64,000 nucleotides of DNA, from the NCBI GenBank assembly GCA_902651635.1, contig CACRSC010000005.1, positions 588,577 to 652,576 on the forward strand, read 5' to 3'. This DNA is from Mastigamoeba balamuthi (Eukaryota; Evosea; Mastigamoebida; Mastigamoebidae). Within the stretch, counting starts at the first letter, position 1, and the number at the start of each line of letters is the position of its first letter. Positions 33,081 to 43,940 of the stretch are shown here, one piece after another. A program made the position numbers and the translations under genes. Below the pieces are notes generated by a model. The model searched no databases. It was not told where the DNA came from and was given only the letters and a program-made list of their open reading frames with translations.

Positions 33081-34090
33081 GCAGTGAAGGAGGAGGAGGG
33101 CCATGCGAGCGAGAAGAACAACGGAGAGAAGACGCAGAACGAGGAGGGCTAATAGCCGAACGGCGCTGCAACACGCAGGAAATCCCAACAAGTGCCCGAG
33201 CGCTGAAGCCTGGTGCGCGAACTTCTCCTATGGGCACCGTGATGTCGGTGACGTTGGCGGGCTTCAGTTGTCCATGGAAAAGAAGGGCACCGAGAACGCA
33301 AGTGGTTTTGGATTGCCCAGACGTGCAGTGCGGTCCGCTCGGCTGTAATTGTTCGTGCGGTGGCATTCGCCATTGTGCGCTCGCCCCTACTTCCAACCCC
33401 CAGCCAGCACCAGCCGCTCCCTGCCTGACGCTGGGCAAGACACCCCGAAAGCAGCGGGCACTCGGACATGCCTCTAGCGAGCCTCGCATTCCCCGGCCTT
33501 GGGCATCCCTCAGCCACGTGTGGAACTGTCAGTGACGCGTGGTCGCCGAGCGATGGAGAGCCCTGAGGGGAATGTTGTCGTTCGCACTAGAGCGACACTG
33601 GCGGAGCACATTCCAAGGGAAAAGCGGAATATGCGTTGCCTGTCAGGGCAAGTCCCGGCCGCTTTGTCCGTTGTTCAGCGGGTATGAAAGAGGGCGGGGC
33701 CGGCATGGCGAGGGCAATGGCGGAAGGTGAGAAATAGCACTCGTTCACGGGTCCCCATTCTGCTTTGAATACGTCGGCTGTGCGAGGTCCGAGCATCACC
33801 GGGCCTCTGGCGCTCTGCCAACGTGTCGGTCGACACCCGGGCGGTCTCGTGAGGTCGGGAACGCACCTGTGCTCGGCGGAACTGGGGTCAGACGGTATTT
33901 GGGTTTTCCGAGGTTTTCTGTCTCTCTGTGCTGCTATCGCTCGTGTTCTGTTTGCAGATAAGTCGGCTCCGAGTTTCTTTCGCTCTTTTCAAATTCACTT
34001 CTCTCTGTCTCCGTGGCGTCCCCTGCGATCGCTGAGGAGCCTTTCTGCCTGCTGTTCCCGTGTGCTGTGCGGCTCGTGCGCGGTCGGGAG
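33081..34090. other. Array spacer upstream of P1
   Basis: No gene supported. The part 33,300-33,500 resembles spacer sequence upstream of M1. The region just before P1 lacks the strongly conserved block seen upstream of P2-P5. Confidence 0.4.
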
Positions 34091-34091
34091 A

Positions 34092-35167
34092 ATGGAGCTG
34101 AGCCCCACGGGCCCTGTGACGGGAAGCACTGCGGGCCCTGTGGCCCTGATCGTGTCGACCAACCGCCTGGCTCGATACTCCCACTTCTCCGTTGCGTTCC
34201 CGCACGCAGGGGCATTGGCACACGCTCCCCACGGCAACTGGCGAGGGTCGTTATGGCGCTCTGGCTTTTGGGGGGTTGGCTCTTTTCTGAGGGGGGCACG
34301 TCCGCGAAGGTTCGCCAGGGAACAACTACTGACCCGGAGAGCGAATTCCACACAGGCGGCGGTCGTGTGCGACTCGCAGTGGATGTGCGACAACTCCCTG
34401 GGCTGCGATGCCGTCGTCTCAGCCTGCGAGCGCGCTTCTGTGCGGCTGGAGGGCGACGAGCACGGCCGAGGTGAGCCCCCAGCATTTTGCCTTTGATTTT
34501 TTTCTCTCATTTTCCAATACTTGATTCGTCGGGCCGGCGGTTGCGGACAAGCAGACCTGGGGCCCTGCCAGAAATGCTGCGGAATGCACCCCAAGAAGCT
34601 TGTGGCCATCACCGGTACGTTCCGCGAGAAGACCCAGGGCAGAGAGCGCGTATTCATGTTCACGCGCTGCACAACGTACGTCCCTGAGCCCACGACGGCC
34701 TCTGACATCCCCTGCTCGTGCGCAGCAACTGCAACACGTCGCGGCTGCACATGGGAGGACGCGTGGTGCTCGTGGTGACCGTCAGAGGGCCTCGGGGGGC
34801 TCTGGCAGAGGCGGTCTCAGCGCCCCTGTCGCTCGTCTCGAGGTCGACATACGTCCACAAGCCCCACCGCCCGCTCGCTGCGCCCCACATCACGTGGGTC
34901 GACTACGCGGAGGAGGAAGAGGTCTCCTGCGCCTCCTCTGTCGACGTGGTCCAGGAGAGGCTGGGCGATGTCGTCTGCCGAGAGGTGGGCGCTGTGCACG
35001 AGGCCGAGGCCAGCAGGCCTGACGCCTGTGATGATCAGTCAGCATCGCCTGGCCAGAGCACCGAGGAGATCAGGCTGATGCTGCTGCTGTTGTTGCAGCT
35101 CCAGGGCGAGCAGCTCGTCAGAGTGCACCTGCTGGAGTGCCTGGTCCAGTGGGATTTGCGCTTTTGA
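34092..35167 (+). CDS. LGPC-family protein P1
   Basis: Four exons: exon 1 from ATG 34,092 (MELSPTGPVTGSTAGPVALI, then STNRLARYSHFS); exon 2 about 34,360-34,472 (VVCDSQWMCDNSLGCDAVVS); exon 3 about 34,551-34,677 (DLGPCQKCCGMHPKKLVAI, FTRCT); exon 4 about 34,726-35,167 (SNCNTSRLHMGGRVVLVV, LSLVSRSTYVHKP, HITWVD, acidic linker, LLLLLQLQGEQLVRVHLLE). About 250 residues. It has a longer N-terminus and a distinct linker compared with P2-P5, so it is the oldest or most separate of the plus-strand set. In other copies WMRAHS replaces WMCDNS in exon 2. Role unknown. Possible Ig-like sandwich with a Cys metal site; no signal peptide or membrane helix. Confidence 0.7.
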
Positions 35168-35889
35168 GAGGCCAGTAAATGTACTGCTACCGGTATCAGT
35201 CATTATATCCTGTTCCATGACACTGTCCTATCTCAGCACGCAGAAGCTGCATATGCACCCTCACATTGGCGCCTTGAAGCGGTGACACGCAGTATAGCAA
35301 TCATACTTCACATATTCTCTGCGAATGCCCAGCTCTCCAAGATTCTGGAGGAAAGGAGGCCTCTCTGTCATCGAGGAGGGCGCAGACTAAGAGAGCCAGG
35401 AAGCGAGGGGCGAGCCTGTGCGCTGCTCATCGCAGCACGACATGTGCACATCTGAGCGGATTCGGGTTCTGAACTGATTTCGGTGGAGGGCAGAGGGCGC
35501 GGGCGAAAGGGTGCCGTTGCCATAAGCAGCTCCCGCATTATTCCCTCGCACCTTATTCGCCCTACGGCTTTTCCCCCGAGTCCTCGCAAATACCCCCGGA
35601 AGTGGAATAACGCGCGACCGCGCCGTTGACACCCACAAGACCTGCTGGCGCTTCCGGGCCTCTCGCGCACTGGCAAGGCAGGAGTTACTGCGCTCGGGCG
35701 ATCGAAACCGTCAGCAGGAAAAATCACAAGGCGAAAAATACTGTAGGAAATCCCACGCCTGATGCGTTTCTTTGTCTTCCCTCTCCCGCCACGCAGCCAC
35801 TGCACCACCAGCAGCCCCGAGTAGCCCTCTTGTTGCCGCGACTCCCTCTCAGGCATCGCGGCGTGCGTGTCGCTGCGGCTGCGGGGCTC

Positions 35890-36470
35890 TCAGCGGCGCT
35901 GGTCAGCGTGGACCAGACGCTCCAGACGCCGCACTCTCTCCAGCTGCTCGCCCTGCTGCCTTACCAGCACCGCCAGCTGCTCCACCAGCCGCTCCCGCTC
36001 CGCCCCGTGGTCCGCGTGCGCAGTGCCCTCGCTGCTGTGAGGGGCAGCGCTGTCGCTGGGCCTCTGCTCTGCTGTTTTCTGCTGCGTCTGCCCTGNCTGT
36101 GAGGGGCAGCGCTGTCGCTGGGCCTCTGCTCTGTAGTTTTCTGCTGCGTCTGCTGCCCTCCCTGACGCCCTTCTCTCGCAGTCCCGGGCCTCCCGGCTGC
36201 GTCTGCGGCGTCCGGGGCGCCAGGTGAGTCGCTGGGTGGGTCGGCCCAATCGATGCGGGGTGCGGGGGCGAGGGCGCTGTGCCTGTGGACGTGGGAGGAG
36301 CGGGAGACGAGGGCGTTGGGCTTTCAGAAGTCCCCAATTGTCTCTCAAATCACCGCAACCGCCGCCACGCTCACCACGCGCCCTCCCGCGTGCAGCAGCG
36401 CCGCGGCGCTGTTGCTGCGTGCAGTGGGCGACCCGCGGCGCGCCCGGGAGCGCGCGGAAATGCGGCTGTG
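35890..36470 (-). pseudogene. LGPC last-exon relict M3
   Basis: The minus strand reads NSAAALLHAGGRVVSVAAVA, then in another frame NALVSRSSHVHRHSALAPAP, a TWVD-like WADPPSD and a Gln/Ala linker, and finally ERLVEQLAVLVRQQGEQLER to the stop. It is thus the exon 4 of the M subfamily with its frame lost after the first beta-strand segment. Exons 1-3 are not visible upstream. The N at 36,096 and its 61-base duplicate fall inside and also disturb the reading. Confidence 0.65.
36035..36157. other. Probable assembly join: 61-bp direct duplicate around a single N
   Basis: 36,035-36,095 recurs as 36,097-36,157, separated by the N at 36,096, with one or two base differences (GCTGTTTTC against GTAGTTTTC). 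Same pattern as at 3734 and 31187. Confidence 0.8.
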
Positions 36471-37885
36471 AGTCAGCGTGACGCGGGGCGGTGACTTTTG
36501 TTTGCTTTTGTTGCGCAATTCGATTCGCACGGCGGCGCAACGGCGAGGGCGTCGCTCCCCCGCCACCGGCCACAGGCGATTCCTTGTACGGATGCGCCCC
36601 TGTCGGCGAGCGTTGGGGGGATCTGTCGCAGCGCGTGGAGCAGGGCAGGACACCCGGTCACTCTGTGTTGACTTTGCCTTTTTTTGCGAGCAGTTGGTTT
36701 CTGAACGCAACAGCCCGCGAGCCCCAAACAACCGCCCGGGCTGCCGCAGGGGCACGGACAGTCCCGCTCAGACGGCGAGGCACACGCAAGCATTCCCCCC
36801 CACCTCTAGTGCCCTCGCTGTGCTGGGGGAAGCGAACGGAAGAGCGAGAACACAGAGATGTGCGAGGCGCTACAGGGGGCACCAGAACCGGAACGGGGCT
36901 GCAGAGAACGTTGCGTTGAGCTGGTCGGCCGGGAACGGGGGCGGTGTCGCAGGCGAACGTCCCAGGGCGGCACGGCCAGCGGCAGGCACCCCCGGCACTA
37001 GCTCAGCGTTCCCCTTCCACAGCTGCACTGCAAGAAGCTGAGCCCCTGGACCGCTGCCACGCACTCCCACTGTCGTGCCGAAGGGCCCAGGCCCTAGCAT
37101 TGCGGTCGCGATGGCGGGCGGCCAAGAGGCAAGGCGATCGAGCAGGGCGAAAGGTGTGCCAGTGCCCTCGTCTGTGCGCTGTGCTGGCAGTGGCTGGGAA
37201 AGACTCTCGCTCGCCGCCCCCCACCGCTCGGTTGGGCGAGCCCTGCGATTGGGACGGACGAATTATCTCCAGAGGGGGTGTGCGCCTCCCAGCGGTGAGC
37301 GATGCTCGGGCAGCGGCTGTGCGGCGGCTGCGCGAAGTGGCCAAGTGAGAGCGGGTTTTCTGTTGAAAAGGGGAATACGCGATGCCCCCCGGGGCTGCTG
37401 CCGACTGCATTGGCCCCTCTGGCATTTGGCTATTCCTTGCGTGCCGAAGGGGCGAGCGACGACGGCTGGGCGGAAGAACGGCGAGGAAACAAGATGTTCA
37501 ACTGTGCGAGGCAGCCCGCCTTCTTCCAGTTGGCTCGGCCCCCTCTGAGGGGGTGGTCCTTCCCCACTCGTCTCGCAGCCGCTGCGGGAGACGGCACGGC
37601 GCCGTGGGCACGAGCGGAGCGTGATGTCCGAGTCCGGGGCGGTGTCGGCGTGTCCTATGCGGTCTTTTCCGCGGTGTTCTCTCTTTCTGTTGTGTTTCGA
37701 CGGGCAGTCCGGGCACTTCTGCTTGCGGGTAAGCGCGCTCCGTCTGCCGAGCTTCTTTCCTAACTACTGTCCCACCTCGCGCCCGATCCTTCTTCTTCAT
37801 CTCTTCCTGCTGTGGTCCCTCTGGCCCTGTTGCCCTGCGCGCACGTGTTTTCCTGCTGTCGATGCTCTGCTTTGCTGATAAAGCA
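36471..37885. other. Array spacer and conserved block upstream of P2
   Basis: No gene supported. 37,560-37,720 belongs to a block strongly conserved upstream of P2-P5 (see 37,620-37,745). Confidence 0.4.
37620..37745 (+). promoter_or_regulatory. Conserved block upstream of P2-P5, candidate promoter
   Basis: A block with GGGCGGTGTCGGCGTG, GATGCGGTCTTTTCCGC, TGTTCTCTCTTTCTG and CGACGGGCAGTC is kept almost unchanged at about 37,633-37,715, 41,533-41,620, 45,135-45,215 and 47,038-47,115. In each case it lies about 170-230 bases before the gene's ATG. It is better conserved than the rest of the spacer. Promoter is an inference from position; an unrecognised 5' exon is the alternative. Confidence 0.45.
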
Positions 37886-38942
37886 ATGGAGACGAGCCCC
37901 TCGAGCCCTCTCGCTCTGCTCGTGTCGACCAACCGCCTCGCCCGCTACTCCCACTTCTCTGTTGCGTCGCCCCCCGCTCTCCTCCTCTCGCCTAGCACGC
38001 GCACGCCCTGCCCTCCCTCGGGCGACACTCGGGGTGGCCGTCTGGCCGTGGCAGCGGCTCTGGGGACTCGGAGGGATTCTGTTCCGTTCCACCCGCGAAG
38101 GTTCGCCAGAGAAAAACACAAGTGCTGACATCACGGATCGGGCCTCTCGCAGGTGGCGCTGGTCTGCGACGCACTGTGGATGCGCGCCCACTCCCTGGAC
38201 AGCGGGGCCATCGCTTCGGCGTGCGAGCACGCCTCTGTGCGCCTCGAGGGAGACGAGCACGGCACCGGTGAGCTCCTATCCCTGATTCACTTAATTGTCA
38301 CTTTATGACTTCTCTGTGTCATGTTCGCCTATTCCTGCACGCGGTCAGACCTGGGGCCCTGCCGGAGATGCAGTGCGGCGCACCCCAAGAAGTTGGTGAC
38401 CATCGTGGCCGCGTTCCGCGAGCACTGCGATGGCAGAGAGCGTGTAATCGTGTATCCCCGCTGCTCCACGTTTGTACCAGAACAACCAACTTCCCACGGG
38501 CCATTGACCCTCGGGTGCGCACAGCAACTGCAACACGTCGCGACTGCACGTGGGAGGACGCGTGGTGCTCGTGGTGACCGTCAGAGGGCCTCGGGGGGCT
38601 CTGGCAGAGGCGGTCTCAGCGCCCCTGTCGCTCGTCTCGAGGTCGACATACGTCCACAGGCCCCGCCTCCCGCTTGCCACGCCCCGCATCACGTGGGTCG
38701 ACTGCGTGGAGGATTCGTGCGGGCCCTCCACAGCAGTCGCGGCCCAGGAGAGGCCTGCGAGTGCCGTCGGCAGCGCAGAGAGCTCGGGAGAGGAGGAGGA
38801 GGCCGTGGGGTGCGCTGCCTCGCCCAGCCAGGACAACGAGGACCTCAGGGTGACGCTGCTGCTGCTTCTGCAGCTGCAAGCAGAGCAGCTGGAGAGGGTG
38901 CACCAGCTGGAACGTCTGGTCCACTGGGACCTCCAGTACTGA
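37886..38942 (+). CDS. LGPC-family protein P2
   Basis: Exon 1 from ATG 37,886 (METSPSSPLALLVSTNRLAR, then YSHFS). Exon 2 about 38,152-38,271 (VALVCDALWMRAHSLDSGAI, HASVRLEGDEHGT). Exon 3 about 38,349-38,470 (LGPCRRCSAAHPKKLVTI, VIVYPRCST). Exon 4 about 38,522-38,942 (NCNTSRLHVGGRVVLVVTV, SLVSRSTYVHRP, RITWVDCVED, SGEEEEAV, LLLLLQLQAEQLERVHQLE). About 245 residues, all four exons open with canonical splice sites. The near identity with P3-P5 in exons 2-4 and the drift in introns 2 and 3 suggest that the proteins are kept under selection. The acidic linker and Leu-rich coil at the end suggest self-association. Function unknown. Confidence 0.75.
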
Positions 38943-38999
38943 GTGGATCATGTCAAACAATGCAGCTACCGGTCTAAGGCATATAGTTTGCAAATTTGT

Positions 39000-39850
39000 G
39001 TGAAGTACACTGCTCAATTTAAGACTGTTCCTCATATTAAATGAGATTGAAGAGCGCAAAGGTTTGTCAGGGGTTGTAATGGGGAAGGATCATTTGAAAG
39101 CTAGGTTGACATCCGAATCAATTATTTATTATGTACATGCAGAGTAATAGGGAAATCACATTATTACATGATCAGAATTGTCTTGAGATCAATCCAGCAA
39201 AAGCCCTTTTACAAGATGAGCTTTACCGTATAAACCAATTACTGGAAGTATCATAAGTTGGAAGGTGGCACTGAGCATAAGACTAATTCAGTCAACTAGT
39301 TGCACTGGCTCTGTGATTTCTAAATTGAAACTATTGGCTACTTGCATTCTCTGCTTTCTCTGAAAATTGCTATGAACGAAGGTGGTCCTGTAGCACAGGA
39401 CTTCTATGTACACTGAATGAAATCCTGTGTGGATTCGGATTTTGATATAATTTCTGAGGAGGGAAGAAGGCATGGGCGAAACGGTGCATTTCCATTTGCA
39501 GATCCCGCCCGCGTTTTTCCGCCTCCCTTATTCGCCCTCGGCGTTTCCCCCAGTCCTCGCGAATACCCTCCAAAGTGGAATAACGAGCGATCGCGCCTCT
39601 AACAATGGATATGTTGCTGGCACTCTGTGCCCCCTTCTCAGCGCAAGCTTCACGAGCTCGAGTGAGCCGCACCAAGCGGGATGACTGACACCATTTGCTG
39701 TCTGAACTGAAATACTGCAGGAAATCCCACGCCTGTTGCGTTTCTTTGTCTTCCCTCTCCCGCCACGCAGCCACTGCACCACCAGCAGCCCCGAGTAGCC
39801 CTCTTGTTGCCGCTACTCCCTCTCAGGCATCGCGGCGTGCGTGTCGCTGC
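39000..39850. other. Spacer between P2 and M4, AT-rich start then boundary block
   Basis: 39,000-39,450 is unusually AT-rich for the array and has no counterpart in the other units that I can see, so it may be an insertion. The unit boundary block follows at about 39,515-39,605. Confidence 0.4.
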
Positions 39851-39859
39851 GGCTGCGGG

Positions 39860-40320
39860 GCTCTCAGCGGCGCTGGTCAGCGTGGACCAGACGCTCCAGA
39901 CGCCGCACTCTCTCCAGCTGCTCGCCCTGCTGCCTTACCAGCACCGCCAGCTGCTCCACCAGCCGCTCCCACTCCCTCCCGTGGTCCGCGTGCCTCCGCT
40001 GCTGTGAGGGGCAGCGCTGTCGCTGGGCCTCTGCTCTGCTGTTTTCTGCTGCGTCTGCTGCCCTCCCTGTCCGCCTCTCAAGCAAATCGGACCGACTGGC
40101 GTCTGCGGCGTACACGAGCGCCCGGCAGGTCATCAACGGAGTCGGCACAGGTGATGCGGGGTGCTGCGCCGAGGGCGCTGTGCCTGTGGAGGCGGGAGGA
40201 GCTGGAGACGAGGGCGTTGGGCTCTGAGAAGGAAGGCCTCCCCAATTGTCCCTCAAATCCCTGCAACCGCCTCCACGAGCACCACGCGCCTCCACACACG
40301 CAGCAGCGCCGCGGTGCAGT
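39860..40320 (-). pseudogene. LGPC last-exon relict M4
   Basis: The minus strand reads RRVVLVEAVAG, then a frame change, then EPNALVSSSSRLHRHSALG and RITCADSVDD, then another change before WERLVEQLAVLVRQQGEQLE and the stop region. Exons 1-3 are missing. The pattern matches M3 and M5, so the three minus-strand relicts come from one decayed ancestor that was copied with the unit. Confidence 0.65.
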
Positions 40321-41765
40321 TGCAACTCGCAGCAGACGACCCACGGCGCGTCGTGTAGCGTGCGGAAGCGGGGGCGTGAGTCAGCGTGACAGGGAGGGCG
40401 ACGTCTTTCTGTGCTCTGTTGCAGAAATTATCTCCAGAACGGCGCAACGGCGGGACGTGCGTCGTCCCCGCGGCCCGCTACAGGCGATTCCCGCAGGGCA
40501 GTGTCCCGGGCGGTGATGGCGCTTCAAGGGGGAATCGTCCGCGCAGGGCCTCGTGTCCTGCGTCTGAGTCTGAAAGAAGACAAGAGCGGTTTATCGCATC
40601 TACTAACGGCCCGTGCGCCACAAACCACCGCCTTGCGTGAGGCAGACCGGCCCCTCTCGCTGACCGGCCACTCTCGGCCACCCGCCAGGAGTGATGTCGC
40701 GGCAGTACACACAGGCGGCCCTGGCGTCCTCGAGCGCAGGATGTTGCGCACAGCCCAGGGGCCAGAGCAGCAGATCCAGATCGGGCTGCCCTCTACGGGG
40801 GAACGGAGGGCGGCATCGCCGGCTTGGGACCCAGGGCCCAGCCGGCCAGGCATTAGCCTCTGGGCCCCTCCACCCCCTCAGGCACCAGGCTGAGCCCCCG
40901 GAGCCACGGACCCCAATACTCTTCGGTTGGCGTTGCTGTGCACAACCCAATATTCCAGCTAACTCACAGAGGACGGCAGGCGGCCAGGAGGCACGAGCGT
41001 TCGCGAGGAGTGGCCGGCCCATCCAAGAGAAGGGTAGTGACACCCTCTGCTCTGAGCGCTGTGTGGCAGCCAGTTGGGAAGAGGCGTGTCCCTCTGGGTG
41101 TCCTACACCGGTCTACTGGAGGCTGGGCGCCCCGGCGCTTAGGGCGAGCGAGTTGCCCCTGGAGGGGGTAGTCCCTCAGTGGTGGGCGACACTCGGGGGT
41201 GGCGGCAGTGCGTGGCCAAGTGAGAGCGGGTTTTCTCTGGAAAAGGGGAATACGCGATGCCCCCCCAGGGGCAGAGGCCGATGGCATTGCCCCCCTGGCA
41301 TTTGTTATTCCTTGCGTCCCGAAGGGCGAGCGACGACGGGTGGGCGGAAGAACGGCGAGGAAACACGATGTTCGAATGCACGGAGCAACATGTCTTCCTC
41401 TGCGCTCGGCGGCCGCTCGCGGCTCGGCACGGGCTTTAGGGGGCTCGCACTGGGGGGCCTCTCCACTCGTTTCGCAGCCGCCGCCGAAGATGGCATGGCG
41501 CTGCGGGCACGAGTGGAGCGCGATGCCCGAGTCCGGGGCGGTATCGGCGTGTACGATGCGGTCTTTTCCGCAGTGTTCTCTCTTTCTGTTGTGTTTCGAC
41601 GGGCAGTCCGGCCACTGCTATTTGCGGGCAAGTGTGTACTCTGCCGCTCAGCCTTCATTTCTTAACAGCCCCTCCAGCTTGCGCACCTCCCCTCCTCATC
41701 CTCCTGCACCAGTGTACGCGTGGAAGTGCCCGGCATTGGAGCTGCTCTGCTTGGCTGAGAACGCA
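40321..41765. other. Array spacer upstream of P3
   Basis: No gene supported. Blocks near 40,523, 40,608, 41,222 and 41,540 recur in the unit upstream of P4 (near 44,136, 44,210, 44,847 and 45,140). Confidence 0.4.
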
Positions 41766-42817
41766 ATGGCGACATTGGCTACGAGCCCCTCGAGCCCTCT
41801 CGCTCTGCTCGTGTCCACCAACCGCCTCGCCCGCTACTCCCACTTCTCTGTTGCGTCACCCCCCGTTCCCCTCCTCTCTCCCAGCACGCGCGTGCCCTGT
41901 TCTCCCTCGGGCGACACTCGGGGTGGCCGTCTGGCCGTGGCAGCGGCTCTGGGGACTCGGGAGGTTTCTGTTCCGTTCCACCCGCGAAGGTTCGCCAGAG
42001 AGAAACACAAGTGCTGACATCACGGATCGGGTCTCCCGCAGGTGGCGCTGGTCTGCGACGCACTGTGGATGCGGGCCCACTCCCTGGACAGCGGGGCCAT
42101 TGCCTCGGCGTGCGAGCACGCCTCTGTGCGCCTCGAGGGGGACGAGAACGGCACCGGTGAGCTCATTCACTATTCATTTGCCTCGATGTGCGCTCACCAT
42201 TTCCCGCTCGCGGTCAAGACCTGGGGCCCTGCCAGAGGTGCAGTGCGGCTCACCCCAAGAAGCTGGTGACCATCGCGGGCGCGTTCCGCGAGCACTGCGA
42301 TGGCAGAGAGCGGGTACTCGTGTTCTCCCGCTGCTCAACGTGCGCCTCACAACAAATCACCGCCGTCATCGCGAGGCCTCACCCAATTTGTGCGCACAGC
42401 AACTGCAACACGTCGCGGCTGCACGTGGGAGGACGCGTGGTGCTCGTGGTGACCGTCAGAGGGCCGTGCGGGCCCCTGGCAGAGGCGGTCTCAGCGCCCC
42501 TGTCGCTCGTCTCGAGGTCGACATACGTCCACAGGCCCCGCCGCCCGCTCGCCACGCCCCGCATCACGTGGGTCGACTACGCGGAGGGCTCGTGCGGTCC
42601 CTCCACAGCCTTCGTGGCCCAGGAGAGGCCTGCGAGTGCCGTCGGCAGCGCAGAGAGCTCGGGAGAGGAGGAGGAGGCCGCGGGGTGCGCTGCCTCGCCC
42701 AGTCAGGGCAACGAGGACCTCAGGGTGACGCTGCTGCTGCTTCTGCAGCTGCAAGCAGAGCAGCTGGAGAGGGTGCACCAGCTGGAGCGTCTGGTCCACT
42801 GGGACCTCCAGCACTGA
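41766..42817 (+). CDS. LGPC-family protein P3
   Basis: ATG at 41,766 (MATLATSPSSPLALLVSTNR), four residues longer at the start than P2. Exon 2 from about 42,041 (VALVCDALWMRAHSLDSGAI, VRLEGDENGT); exon 3 from about 42,219 (LGPCQRCSAAHPKKLVTI, VLVFSRCST); exon 4 from about 42,400 (NCNTSRLHVGGRVVLVVTV, CGPLAEAVSAPLSLVS, RITWVDYAEGSCGP). It keeps every Cys of the family pattern. The coil reads LERVHQLERLVHWDLQH. Splice sites are canonical and all exons are open. It differs from P2 mainly in the linker and in exon 3 (the residues before FSRCST), which is encoded next to the most variable intron. Confidence 0.75.
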
Positions 42818-42829
42818 TCAGATCAGTTG

Positions 42830-43500
42830 TCAGTTAAGATAGCGTTTTGTACACCTGCCACACGTGTAGAGATGTGCAGTGAAGGCTGTGAAAATAGACA
42901 GGATTTTGGAAAAGTCCCTACTACTGGCCAGGATGCCTGTGGCACTGCCGTAGGCGAACCATCTCTTCTGCAATTCGTGAAGAGTGCGGGGCGGGGTCTG
43001 AGGATGTGTGGAGTCAGGTGGGCTGGCGTACAGCACTTTCAGAGCGCTGCCAATGAAATCCTGTGGATTCGGGTTCTGGGCTGATTATCTGTGGAGCTCA
43101 GAGGGCACGGGCGAAAGGGTGCGTTGCCATAAACAGCTCCCGCACTGAATTCCGCCTACCTTATTCGCCCTACGGCTTTGCCCCGCGTCCTCGCGAATAC
43201 CCTCGGAAGTGGAAACAAGGGTGATCGCGCCTCTGTCAACAGACGTCCCAGTGGCGGGCAATGCCCTGGCGTCTGCATCAGCGCGAGATTCCCGGGCACG
43301 GCGAGCAGACAGCGTGGAATAATTTCCCGTGTGAGACTGTCTGGAATACTCCAAATTCAGAGCGCCTGTGTTACTGTGTCTTCCCTCCGTTCCACGCGGC
43401 CACTGCACCTGCGGCACCCCCAGTCGCCCTCGCGCTGCCCCGGCACCGCTCGGGGCGCCGCGGTGTGTCTGGCGCTGCTGGGCGGTGTCTCAGGGGCGCT
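42830..43500. other. Spacer between P3 and M5
   Basis: No gene. A stretch near 42,890-43,060 resembles one after P4 (46,490-46,530: CAATTCGTGAA), and the boundary block lies at about 43,152-43,235. Confidence 0.4.
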
Positions 43501-43509
43501 GGCAGCATG

Positions 43510-43940
43510 GACCTGACTCCCCCAGACGCAGCATTCTCTCCAGCTGCTCGCCCTGCTCGCCCTGCAGCCTCCCCAGCACCGCCAGCTGCTCCACCAGCCG
43601 CTCCCGCTCCACCCTGCGTCCGCATGCGCAGCGCCCCCGCTGCTGTGAGGGGCAGCGCTGTCGCTGGGCCTCTGCTCTGCGGTTTTCTGCTACGTCTGCT
43701 GCCCTCCCTGACGCCCTCCTCTCGCAGCCCCGGGCCTCCCGGCGGCGTCTGCTGCATCCGGTGCGCCAGGCATGTCGCTGGGCGGGTTAGCACAGGTGAT
43801 GCGAGGTGCGGCGCCGAGGGTGCTGTGCCTGTGGAGGTGTGAGGAGCCGGAGACGGGCGATGGGCTCAGAGAAGTCCCCAATTGTCTCTCGTCTCCCTCG
43901 CAACCGACGCCACTCACCCCCTGTGTGCATGCAGGTGCCG
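43510..43940 (-). pseudogene. LGPC last-exon relict M5
   Basis: The minus strand keeps SSHLHRHSTLGAAPRITCAN, the PSDMPGAPDAADAAGRPG linker and fragments of the C-terminal coil in a different frame, and is interrupted near the end. It is more decayed than M3 and M4: the GGRVV strand is no longer readable and the coil ends are scrambled. Confidence 0.6.

Noticed and set aside
36471-37885. Several 70-190 codon plus-strand frames in the array spacers
   Set aside because: Not conserved in frame between units although the DNA is similar, hence not coding.
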